Positions 1 through 9,200 of a stretch of DNA of 64,000 nucleotides are shown one piece after another. The DNA lies in contig JNLK01000001.1 in NCBI GenBank assembly GCA_000703065.1, forward strand, positions 2,440,001-2,504,000, given 5' to 3'. Within the stretch, counting starts at the first letter, position 1, and each line of letters opens with the position of its first letter. The position numbers were made by a program, and so were the translations under genes. The stretch comes from Lachnospiraceae bacterium AC2029 (lineage in GTDB: Bacteria; Bacillota; Clostridia; Lachnospirales; Lachnospiraceae). The notes below the pieces were generated by a model. It was given only the letters and a program-made list of their open reading frames with translations. It had not been told where the DNA came from and did no database searches.

Positions 1-180
1 ATTCTGATAGACAGTCTGCTCCGGCTGGGAATTCTGATAGACAGTCTGCTCCGGCTGGGAATTCTGATAGCCGGTCTGCTCCGGCTGGGAATTCTGATAG
101 CCGGTCTGCTCGGGTCGGAAGTATTGATTGTTGGTCTGCTCAGGTCGGAAGTGTTGCTCGTTGGTCTGCTCCAACTGAGT
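1..180. repeat. 30-base tandem repeat, six units inside the zinc-ribbon gene
   Basis: Six consecutive 30-base units start at 1, 31, 61, 91, 121 and 151. The first two are identical, the third differs by a few bases and the last two have drifted most. All stay in frame and encode ten-residue units. The array continues past the left edge. Confidence 0.9.
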
Positions 181-312
181 CGGTCTGTAGAATGCCTCCT
201 GTGAGGGAACATTCTGATGTGTGGATGGCTCCATTATGATCTGATCGGAGCCGCACTCCGGGCAGAAATTTCCGCGGGCACGGACCCGCCCGCAATTTGA
301 ACATTTGATCAT
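1..312 (-). CDS. Zinc-ribbon protein with Q-rich tandem repeats (partial, C-terminus off the window)
   Basis: Read on the minus strand from an ATG at 312, the frame is open to the window edge (104 codons, no stop). Residues 1-24 form a short zinc ribbon with two Cys pairs (MIKCSNCG and NFCPECG). After a linker of about 30 residues comes a ten-residue repeat of the type SQPEQTVYQN, encoded by 30-base DNA repeats at 1-180. A purine-rich AAGAAG sits about nine bases upstream of the ATG. Such ribbons often head membrane or secreted proteins in Clostridia, and three other genes here start the same way. The missing C-terminus would decide the role, so no function is assigned. Confidence 0.75.
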   Translation of the reverse strand, partial: MIKCSNCGRVRARGNFCPECGSDQIIMEPSTHQNVPSQEAFYRPTQLEQTNEQHFRPEQTNNQYFRPEQTGYQNSQPEQTGYQNSQPEQTVYQNSQPEQTVYQN

Positions 313-611
313 AGACAGTGACTTCTTTCTTGAGAGTAGGATCGGTCATTTGCCATGCAAAATGACTTCGCCATTCGTGTTTTAAGGTTCAAAATGATTC
401 AGGTGACCACGCAGGCGTGTTGCCCGGAACCTTTGACCCTCTCATTATGCTACCACAGAAGAGGAGAAAAAAACAGTGGTGGCATTCACCGGAAGGAAAA
501 GGAAATAAATATGCCACTATGCTCTTTTGACTAAAAATGATAAACTGAAGGCATGACCTCATCGCAGGGCACGGAAGATTCGTGACCGAAGGGTACGAGG
601 ACAGACAACTT

Positions 612-1307
612 ATGAAAATGGAACAAGATGGCGGGAAAATGATGAGTGATCAGGGAAAGAAAAAAGAAGTAAAGGATCAGAATAAGAAGGAAAAAAATAT
701 GCGGATCATGGCGGTGATCCTCATATCGGTCAGTCTTGTGATCGCTGTGGTTTTCGTTATTTTTCTTCGGAACCGGTACGACGACGGGGACGACACGGAG
801 GTGACGGGTATTACTATTGAGGATGCAGAGACCTATTATCGAAAGCATGCCACGGTGATCTCCGTGACGGATGCGGATCCGGCTTCATTCATTTCGGAAA
901 AGGAAATGAAGAAGGAACTGGAGAAAAGAGGTTTCAGTCAGTATCCCCTGAAAAGCAGCTTCAGTAAGGACGGGGAACTGCTGGATGAGGATACGTTCGA
1001 GAAGCCCGGCAAGAGTAAGCATCCCATTTATGAAATCTCCTATAAAACGGGAAGCGGAGATCTTTGGACTGTCACGGTCATGAACGGCTGCTATAAGGCA
1101 TTTCCGGTCACATATAATCAGAAGCTGTCCGGCAAGGAAGTGATCTTCTCGGAATCGGACAGGATCATGGCATATGACGCAGAGTCAGGACGCTATTTTG
1201 AACTGCAGCCCAATCAGGATGAAACCATCGTCGGATGCATAGAGAAGGTTGACGCTGCGCATCTGGATCAGTTGACGGAAAAGGAAATAGATGGATATGT
1301 CAGATAA
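612..1307 (+). CDS. Single-pass membrane protein, unknown function
   Basis: A 231-residue protein with a Lys-rich N-terminus, one hydrophobic segment at about residues 31-53 and a roughly 175-residue hydrophilic, presumably extracellular, domain. I recognise no family. The frame opens with a GTG at 582, but ATG 612 is preferred because GAGGA ends ten bases before it. It overlaps the start of the downstream SGNH hydrolase gene by a few codons, which suggests translational coupling and a shared surface role. Confidence 0.7.
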   Translation: MKMEQDGGKMMSDQGKKKEVKDQNKKEKNMRIMAVILISVSLVIAVVFVIFLRNRYDDGDDTEVTGITIEDAETYYRKHATVISVTDADPASFISEKEMKKELEKRGFSQYPLKSSFSKDGELLDEDTFEKPGKSKHPIYEISYKTGSGDLWTVTVMNGCYKAFPVTYNQKLSGKEVIFSESDRIMAYDAESGRYFELQPNQDETIVGCIEKVDAAHLDQLTEKEIDGYVR

Positions 1308-3120
1308 AAGAAAAATAATAGCATGGATCGCTGCAGTAATGATGCTTCTTTCCGTATTCGCGGTGTATTCCGGCGGAAGAGCATATGCTGGCGAGAAGAG
1401 GAAGAGAGATCTTGTCATCGTTTCTTTGGGGGATTCCTATTCATCCGGGGAAGGGATGGAACCCTTCTACGGACAGGACGAACCGCTTCAAACGAGGGTA
1501 AAGAATAAGGACTGGCTTGCCCACCGGTCTATATTGGCGTGGCCCGGTCTGCTGAGTCTCGAGGGTGTCGGATTTATGAGCGACAGCAAGGATCACTGGT
1601 TTTTCGTTGCGGCCTCAGGTGCCGTAACTTATGATTATTACGATAAGCATGATAACGAGGCAAAATTTGGTCTGAAGAACAGGGAAGGTCAGGAGAAAAA
1701 ATATAATAAGACAGATCCGGCGACCGGGAATACATTTGCCGATAAGGCTCCGCTTCTTCCGCAGAAGGAGGTATGGAAAGAGCTTAAGACGAAAAACCTG
1801 AAGGCAGATTACGTGACTCTGACCTTCGGAGGAAATGATCTGGGTTTTACCAAGGTTGCTACCACCGTATTGCTTGAGGGAAGAAATGACGCACACAGTG
1901 TTCTTGCTGCGCTTCTTCTGTCCGCTCTTAATAAAATGAAACCGGGCGGGGAGGTTCGGGAGAGGTTGAAGAATCTGTACAGGGATGTGGCAGTGGATGC
2001 GGGAAGCCAGGCCAAGGTGATCGTGGCCGGCTATCCACCGCTGTTCAGTGACAAGGAGTGGGACAATGCTTTCATTAATCCCGAAGAAGCCCTGGCGGTA
2101 AATAAGGCTATCAGTTATTTTAACAGTGAAGTGGAGAAGATCACCGAAGAACTGCAGAGGGAAGGGTATCAGGTTCACTTTGTATCGGTCACAAAGGCGT
2201 TTCGCGGACATGAGGCTTATTCGTCAGATCCCTATATCAATCCGGCGATGGACCCGCAAACTCAGGATATAGATGACAAAGCCATTGTCAGCAGTTATTC
2301 GATCCATCCCAATAGAAAAGGGATCCTGGCATACGCCAGATGTGTTCAGAATAAGATAGATGCTCTTGAGTATGCACGTGAATTTGAGGAGGAGGATACG
2401 GTTTCCGAGGAACCGGATACGACCGTGATCGCAGAAGAGGAACCGGACACGGGCCTGATAACCGTAGAGGAGGAGAAGGACACCGGTCAGGAGGAACCTC
2501 CTGCCGGGCAGAATGCCGGTGAGGTTTATTCCCTTTATGCGGATGCCATGCAGGAGTATCTGGCAGCTGACCTTAATCCAGGGAACCAGCAGTGGAAGGA
2601 ACCGATGTTCCGGGGATATGCACTCCGGGATATCAATCAGGACGGGATGGATGATCTTGTCCTGGTTGCAGGTGATGAATGGAACGGATATGATCTGCTC
2701 CGGATGTATACGGTAAAGGACGGGAAGCTGTATTCGCTGATCCAGGATGATGATGCGCAATGCGAGAAATACGCTTTTTCAGGTAATAAGATCCATCTGT
2801 GGAACACCATGTATGGAAGCGGGATCAGGGGAGAGGCCGCATTTACCTTCGATCCGGAGGAAACCCGGCTGACGCTGGTGAAGGCCATCTCCATGAATGC
2901 CGAGAAGCCCTCCAAAGTTGTCTGCTATGCGGTAACGGAGTGCGAAGGTGATGATTATTTCTATTTCGGAGATGAACCGGGACCGGATTTTAAGGGAGAG
3001 GTGATCTCGGAACAGGAATATGATAAGGGGATTGAAGGCTACGGCTTTACGGAACTGGATTTTGAACCGAAGCTGCTGACGCAGGATGAGATCGATATGG
3101 TTCGGAAGAAATCCGAGTAG
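1291..3120 (+). CDS. Secreted SGNH/GDSL-type hydrolase with C-terminal DxNxDG module
   Basis: Residues 1-33 are a signal peptide (hydrophobic core, AYA-G cleavage site). The SGNH hydrolase domain covers about 38-360: nucleophile motif GDSYSSGEG (Ser49), GGND at 180-183, and SIHPN at 337-341 with the catalytic His. These blocks are typical of extracellular lipases and esterases. An acidic linker with EEPDT repeats (about 366-405) leads to a C-terminal domain with a calcium-loop-like DINQDGMDDL at 447-456, similar to one in the cell-wall-binding protein at 19163. The substrate is unknown; an acyl ester of a surface glycan or lipid is plausible. The start may be 1291 or 1297; both lie inside the preceding gene. 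Confidence 0.85.
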   Translation: MDMSDKRKIIAWIAAVMMLLSVFAVYSGGRAYAGEKRKRDLVIVSLGDSYSSGEGMEPFYGQDEPLQTRVKNKDWLAHRSILAWPGLLSLEGVGFMSDSKDHWFFVAASGAVTYDYYDKHDNEAKFGLKNREGQEKKYNKTDPATGNTFADKAPLLPQKEVWKELKTKNLKADYVTLTFGGNDLGFTKVATTVLLEGRNDAHSVLAALLLSALNKMKPGGEVRERLKNLYRDVAVDAGSQAKVIVAGYPPLFSDKEWDNAFINPEEALAVNKAISYFNSEVEKITEELQREGYQVHFVSVTKAFRGHEAYSSDPYINPAMDPQTQDIDDKAIVSSYSIHPNRKGILAYARCVQNKIDALEYAREFEEEDTVSEEPDTTVIAEEEPDTGLITVEEEKDTGQEEPPAGQNAGEVYSLYADAMQEYLAADLNPGNQQWKEPMFRGYALRDINQDGMDDLVLVAGDEWNGYDLLRMYTVKDGKLYSLIQDDDAQCEKYAFSGNKIHLWNTMYGSGIRGEAAFTFDPEETRLTLVKAISMNAEKPSKVVCYAVTECEGDDYFYFGDEPGPDFKGEVISEQEYDKGIEGYGFTELDFEPKLLTQDEIDMVRKKSE

Positions 3121-3197
3121 GCGTTCATGTGGCCGGAGATCCGGTATACGGATCCGGACGATGCAACAGTCCGATCCAAGGTAGAGGATGTGAAAGA

Positions 3198-5435
3198 ATG
3201 AAATTTTGTTACAATTGCGGAAAGCCCATAGTGGAACCGGGAGAATTCTGTGTTGATTGCGGAGCCAGACTTTCGCTGGCGGATGTTGAAGAGGGTAGTG
3301 CAGCAGCGGGACGCTCTGGAGAAAGAGTGTCTGCAGCACCCTATGGGATAAGCGGAGCTGCCGGACCGAATCGGGAAAGCCGGTCTGCCGGGCCCGGAGA
3401 GGCCGGTGAAGCTGCCGGACTCTTCTATCGAGGTGACAGCCTGGAGCCGGAAGAAGGACAACACAGAGCGCAGGCAGAAACCGGCCGGAACAGAGCGCAG
3501 ACAGAAGCAAGCCAGTACAGCGCACAGGCGGAGGATAAGACCGGGCGTGTATATGCCGGATCGGGTTCCGGCATGCCTCCGGAGGATGACAGGGAGAAAC
3601 CGAATAAAAAGACATTATATATCCTGCTGGGCGTTCTCCTTCTGGCGGTCATAGGGCTGATCATTTTCCTGGTCCTGAGAAACCGTCCCGAAGAGAAAAA
3701 AGACGACGGCAATACTATGGTGGCCGAGTATAACGGGAACTTTAAGGTCAAGGATGAAAGCGGAAAGGTCTGGGTGGAAACCGAACATATCCGTAAGGTC
3801 AATGTCCTGCCGGATGAGGGGCAGCAGAAGGATGATCCGAAGAACGAAGAGAGTACCGTGTCGGAAAAGTATGTGGTTCGGGTGGAACTGAATGACGAGG
3901 GAAGGCAAAGACTTGAGGACGCAACAAAGGAAAATATAGGACGAAATCTGATCATCGAGGTAAATGAAGTCATTATTTCCACGACGAAGGTGACTGATGT
4001 GATCACGGGAGGAACCATTGAGATCGCAGGAGGGATCCCGGAGGATGAGGCACAGAAGATCCTGGAGGAGATCATCGGTGAAACAACGGATACCACGGAG
4101 GCTGTCACGGATCCGAAGGAGGCCGCCACGGATTCAACGGAAGCGGATCCGTCTGATCCGCAGGAGCCTGTCATCGAGGGAGAACTTCCCATCACTCAGG
4201 ATCAGCTGGGGATGATCCTTGATGTACTGCCTCATTTGCCGAAATATAATGATGTGGATCCCGACACAAAGGAAGTGACACATCCGGGGATCAAAAACAA
4301 AAAGGATAAGGACGGCTGGATCCTGGGAGTCATTTTCCCGGCACTTTCCCGGACGGCCGACAGTATCCTGGTCCGGATACGGACCGAGGGAGGACAGGGA
4401 AACCATTGTGTATACGATATCAGGAATGTGATCGCCATGGCGGAGATCTTCACCAATGAGACTGTCAGTGAGAAGTATCTGTCCCAGGCGGCGTATATCA
4501 TGAATATGGATTATTACGATGGAGACGCCTTCTGCTCCGTGCAGAACGGAGAACTGGATATCAACAGAGATGAGGGGGACGGACCGAGTATCGATGTGGA
4601 GCGGATCGTGTCCACGAAGAAGGAGATCGTGATCTACTATACTTACTATGAGGCGCCCGGAGCATCCGGCGGACTGTGGGAAGCACATTTTTCCGTGAAG
4701 GATACAATGCCCCGGTTCAGTTATACAAAATACCGTGGAGCGTCTGAGAAAGAGGGCGGGAAGCCTGAAGAGACCGAACCTTCAACGAAAACCGATAATA
4801 CAACGGAAAACGGAAAAACAACGGAAGCCGAAAAAACAACGGAAAATGATCCCACTGCTTCCTGGGAGGTGCTGAAGTCGGATCTGGAAGCCAATATGGA
4901 TCTTCTGGAGGAGACGCTGTCCTTTATCAGTAAGGAGGGCGGTGATCATTACTGGAATACCGGGAAGAAGCAGGACGGTTACTCCGATCAGGACCTTATC
5001 GGTTCGGTGATCGGAGCACTGAAATGGGATAACCGGCGGCTTCGGGAAGGAACGAAGAAGTCAGGCGGGCATACGTATTATACGTTTTCCCAGGAGAAGG
5101 TATGCAGGATGGTCAATCTTCTGGTGAAGGAGGATATTTCCGCTGAAGCTCTTCCTGCGGCAGTCAAACAGTATGATGACCATATCATTGACATGTATAG
5201 TGCGTATGGATCGGACTGGTATGTGCGAACGGAGGTGGAATCGGGAATGGTTCTTTCCCCGGAGGATGCGGGAGAACCTCTGTCAAGCAAGGTGCAGGCG
5301 TTTTCGTATGAAAATGATGAGATCTTGGTTCAGTTTTATATTTACGGAGCGGGAGACGGCGAGAGCTACTGGACAGCACATTTCCGATCGGACGGAAAAG
5401 GTGGGGTCTATCTGGATTCCATCGAGCCCAAATAA
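3198..5435 (+). CDS. Zinc-ribbon, single-TM protein with SecD P1-head-like domain and duplicated C-terminal domain
   Basis: Start chosen at ATG 3198 because the protein then begins with a zinc ribbon (CYNCG, CVDCG); the longer frame from 3129 adds 23 unrelated residues. A Gly/Ala/Gln-rich linker leads to a membrane helix at about residues 137-162. The next segment (about 200-290) has the pattern of the SecD periplasmic head: ELNDEGRQRLEDATKENIG, a beta strand, then GGTIEIAGG and an EDEAQKILEE helix. The rest holds two related domains of about 200 residues separated by a TTE-rich linker; both end in W-(E/T)-AHF. I infer a membrane-anchored surface protein co-transcribed with the SGNH hydrolase. 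It is not SecD, which has six membrane helices. Confidence 0.75.
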   Translation: MKFCYNCGKPIVEPGEFCVDCGARLSLADVEEGSAAAGRSGERVSAAPYGISGAAGPNRESRSAGPGEAGEAAGLFYRGDSLEPEEGQHRAQAETGRNRAQTEASQYSAQAEDKTGRVYAGSGSGMPPEDDREKPNKKTLYILLGVLLLAVIGLIIFLVLRNRPEEKKDDGNTMVAEYNGNFKVKDESGKVWVETEHIRKVNVLPDEGQQKDDPKNEESTVSEKYVVRVELNDEGRQRLEDATKENIGRNLIIEVNEVIISTTKVTDVITGGTIEIAGGIPEDEAQKILEEIIGETTDTTEAVTDPKEAATDSTEADPSDPQEPVIEGELPITQDQLGMILDVLPHLPKYNDVDPDTKEVTHPGIKNKKDKDGWILGVIFPALSRTADSILVRIRTEGGQGNHCVYDIRNVIAMAEIFTNETVSEKYLSQAAYIMNMDYYDGDAFCSVQNGELDINRDEGDGPSIDVERIVSTKKEIVIYYTYYEAPGASGGLWEAHFSVKDTMPRFSYTKYRGASEKEGGKPEETEPSTKTDNTTENGKTTEAEKTTENDPTASWEVLKSDLEANMDLLEETLSFISKEGGDHYWNTGKKQDGYSDQDLIGSVIGALKWDNRRLREGTKKSGGHTYYTFSQEKVCRMVNLLVKEDISAEALPAAVKQYDDHIIDMYSAYGSDWYVRTEVESGMVLSPEDAGEPLSSKVQAFSYENDEILVQFYIYGAGDGESYWTAHFRSDGKGGVYLDSIEPK

Positions 5436-5461
5436 AGGATCCGTGTAACGGACGGGATACA

Positions 5462-5505
5462 AAATGGCGCAGGCCGCGCGGAAGGCGGATGCGCCATTTG
5501 TTTTG
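5462..5505 (+). terminator. Rho-independent terminator after the surface operon
   Basis: A ten-base perfect stem (AAATGGCGCA at 5462-5471 with TGCGCCATTT at 5490-5499) is followed by GTTTT, 26 bases after the stop codon of the zinc-ribbon gene. Confidence 0.8.
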
Positions 5506-5624
5506 CGCGATAAGCGCCGGATCGACCGGGCAGGCAGACACGGCTACGAGGTTTCAGGAGAGGCCGATATGGCTCAGGTACAGACGTTAGTCGCCTTCTT
5601 CGGGCATTGAGGTTGGAATTGGAA

Positions 5625-5653
5625 TTGCAAACGTATATTCGGTTTGATAGAAT
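5625..5653 (+). promoter_or_regulatory. Sigma-A-type promoter for the DUF5662-dnaE unit
   Basis: TTGCAA at 5625-5630, a 17-base spacer and TAGAAT at 5648-5653, 36 bases before the start codon at 5689. Confidence 0.75.
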
Positions 5654-5688
5654 AGAGCGTAGGGATCTGATTCAGAAAGAGGGATGTT

Positions 5689-6264
5689 ATGAAGCAATTG
5701 GTGAAAAACGGAATCCGACATTTTTCAACGATCACAAAGCATAAGCTGCTGGTAGGAAAACTTTGCTTCCGCTGCGGTCTGTACCGGCAGGGACTTCTGC
5801 ATGACCTGTCCAAGTACGGCCCCACGGAGTTCCTGGTGGGCGTAAAGTACTATCAGGGTGACCGGAGCCCCAACGAGGCGGAGCGGGAGGACAAGGGTGT
5901 TACCACCTCCTGGCTGCACCATAAGGGACGGAATAAACACCATCTGGAGTACTGGGTGGACTATGATATCCAGAACAAAGAACGGGGAATGACCGGTATG
6001 AAGATGCCGGATAATTATATCGTGGAAATGTTCTGTGACCGGATCGCGGCCAGCAAGGTCTATCAGGGGGAGAAGTATACGGATCGTTCGGCACTGGAAT
6101 ATTTTCAGAAGGGAAAGGGGAAGGTGATGCTCCATCCCTACTCCAAGGCGAAGCTGGAACTGCTGCTGACGAAGCTGGCGGATGAAGGAGAAGACGCCGC
6201 ATTTGCATATGCGAAGCGGTATCTGAAGGCTTACAGAAGGTATAAACGGAAGAAACGGAAATAG
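5689..6264 (+). CDS. DUF5662 family protein
   Basis: A 191-residue soluble protein matching DUF5662 of Firmicutes. Conserved His/Asp motifs are visible: LLHDLSKYGPTEF near residue 37 and WLHHKGRNKHH near residue 79. Their spacing suggests a metal-binding HD-like helical fold, but no activity is established. The C-terminus is very basic (RRYKRKKRK). GAGGG stands about five bases before the ATG. dnaE follows after 13 bases, so the two are co-transcribed. Confidence 0.85.
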   Translation: MKQLVKNGIRHFSTITKHKLLVGKLCFRCGLYRQGLLHDLSKYGPTEFLVGVKYYQGDRSPNEAEREDKGVTTSWLHHKGRNKHHLEYWVDYDIQNKERGMTGMKMPDNYIVEMFCDRIAASKVYQGEKYTDRSALEYFQKGKGKVMLHPYSKAKLELLLTKLADEGEDAAFAYAKRYLKAYRRYKRKKRK

Positions 6265-6277
6265 AAAGAAGGTAGCT

Positions 6278-9200
6278 ATGGGAGTTACACCTTCCAATGA
6301 ACAACTGAACCAAGAGGAGACGGCGGCGAAGGACAGGATTCCCTTCGCCCATCTCCATGTCCATACGGAGTACAGTCTCCTGGACGGATCGGCCAAGATC
6401 AAACCCCTGGTAAAAAGGGCGAAGGAGCTTGGCTTTGATTCTCTTGCCATCACGGATCACGGCGTTATGTACGGCGTGATCGATTTCTACAAGGCCTGCA
6501 GGAACGAGGGGATCAAGCCCATCATCGGCTGCGAGGTCTATGTGGCACCGGGATCCAGATTTGACCGTGAGGCGTCCAAGAGCGACGACCGTTACTATCA
6601 TCTGATCCTGCTGGCGGAAAATGACGAGGGTTACCGGAATCTGTCCAAGATCGTATCCAAGGGCTTTACCGAGGGCTTCTACTACAAGCCCCGGGTGGAC
6701 CGTGAGGTGCTGGAGGAATATCATGAGGGACTGATCTGCCTGTCGGCCTGCCTGCAGGGCGAGGTGGCGGTGAATCTGCGCAGGGGACTCTATGAGGAAG
6801 CCGTGAAGACGGCGCTGTGGTATCGCGACACATTTGGCCCGGAGAATTATTTCCTGGAGATTCAGGATCACGGACTGGAACTGGACGGAATGGTGAATCA
6901 GGGAGTGATGCGGATCTCGGAGGAGACCGGCATCCCGCTGGTATGCACAAATGATTCCCATTATATCTATGCCGAGGACTGGGAGGCCCACGACATTCTT
7001 CTCTGCATCCAGACCAACCGGAAGGTGCAGGAGGAGGACCGGATGCGCTATACCGGCGGTCAGTATTACCTGAAGACCGCGGAGGAGATGGCGAAGCTGT
7101 TCCCCTATGCGCCCCAGGCCCTGGCGAATACCCAGAAGATCGCGGAGCGCTGCAATGTAAATATCGTCTTCGGCGAGCATAAGATCCCACGGTTCGATGT
7201 GCCCGAGGGATATACGGCAGAGAGCTACCTTCGGGAGCTCTGCGAGACCGGACTGGCGGAGCGGTATGATCCCGTGACTCCGGAGCTGACGGAGCGGTTG
7301 AATTACGAGCTGTCCGTGATCACGGACATGGGCTTCGTGGATTATTTCCTGATCGTCTGGGACTTCATCAAGTATGCCCGGAGCATCGGGATCGTTGTGG
7401 GGCCGGGACGTGGATCCGCGGCCGGAAGCATCGTATCCTATGCGCTTCGGATCACGAATATCGATCCGATCCGTTATGACCTGCTCTTTGAGCGGTTCCT
7501 GAATCCGGAACGTGTGACCATGCCGGATATTGACGTGGACTTCGCCGACGAGCGCCGGCAGGAGGTCATCGACTACGTTACAAGGAAGTACGGCGAGGAA
7601 ATGGTGGTCCAGATCGTAACCTTCGGAACGCTGGCTGCAAGAAACTGCATCCGCGACGTGGGGCGCGCACTGGACATTCCCTATAAGACCTGCGATCTGG
7701 TTGCCAAGTCCATTCCCATGGAGCTGGGAATGACCATCGGACTGGCGCTGGAGAAGAGTGCGGATTTCCGCAAATTCTATGAAGAAAATGAAGATGTAAA
7801 ATATCTGGTGGATATGGCGCGCCAGCTGGAGGGACTTCCCCGCCATGCATCTATGCACGCCGCCGGCGTGGTGATCGGCCGTGAGCCCATCGTGGATTAT
7901 GTGCCGCTCTGTAAAAACAGCGACGCCGTGACCACCCAGTACAATATGACCACCATCGAGGAGCTGGGACTCCTGAAAATGGACTTCCTGGGCATCCGGA
8001 CCCTGACCGTGATCCAGAATGCCGCAAGGTCCGTGAAGGAGCGTCTGGGGATCGAGCTGGATATGGATCACCTGGATATGGATGATCCGAAGGTCTATGA
8101 AATGATCGCCGAAGGAAAGACAGACGGTGTATTTCAGCTGGAGAGCTCGGGGATGCGTTCCTTCATGCGGGAGCTGAAGCCCAGGAACATGGAGGATGTG
8201 ATCGCGGGCATTTCCCTGTACCGTCCGGGCCCCATGGACTTTATCCCGCAGTACGTCAAGGCTCAGTCCCATCCCGAGGAGGTGACCTACGATACGCCGC
8301 TTCTGGAGGACATCCTGAAGCCGACCTATGGCTGTATCGTATACCAGGAGCAGGTTATGCAGATCGTTATGAAGCTGGCCGGTTACTCCCTGGGACGGTC
8401 CGACCTGGTGCGCCGTGCCATGTCCAAGAAGAAGGCGGACGTCATGGCGAAGGAGCGGGAGTACTTCGTCTACGGAAATGAGGAGCTGGGGGTTCCCGGC
8501 TGTATCAGAAACGGAGTGGATGAGGCTACGGCGAATAAGATCTTCGACGAGATGGCTGCCTTCGCCAGCTATGCATTTAACAAATCCCATGCTGCCGCCT
8601 ACGCGGTGGTAGCGTATGAAACGGCATATCTTCGCTGCTATTATCCTCTGGATTTTATGGCGGCGCTGCTGACCTCGGTGCGGGCAAATTCCGCAAAGCT
8701 GGCCGGCTATATCGAAGCGGTGAAGCGGATGGGCATCCGGATGCTCCCGCCGGATGTGAATCTCGGACGGGGAGAGTTCTCCGTGGATCAGGGCGGTATC
8801 CGCTACGGTATGTCCGCCATCCGTTCCGTGGGAGATTCCGTGGTGGAGGAGATCCTTCGGGAACGGGAGGCGAACGGCCCCTTCCAGGATCTGACGGACT
8901 TTATCCGCAGGCTCTCCAACAGAGAGGCAAATAAGAGGACCATCGAAAGCTTTATCTTTGCAGGAGCCTTCGACAGCTTCGGCCAGAACCGGAGACAGAT
9001 GAACCTGATGTACCCGGAGATCGTGGAACAGGTGACTGCAGAGAAGAAACGCAGCATGACAGGACAGATGTCCCTGATGGATTTCCTGGGGGAAGAGGAA
9101 ATGGAGAAGACGAAGATCACATTTCCGAATATGCCCGAATTCCCGAAGGAGGAGATCCTGGAGAAGGAGAAGGAGGTTCTGGGCATCTATGTCAGCGGTC

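Noticed and set aside
1-180. Possible CRISPR array from the regular 30-base repeats
   Set aside because: The units are contiguous with no unique spacers and encode an in-frame peptide repeat.
140-349. A 69-codon minus-strand frame at the left edge
   Set aside because: It overlaps the zinc-ribbon gene in another frame and lacks its Cys motifs and repeats.
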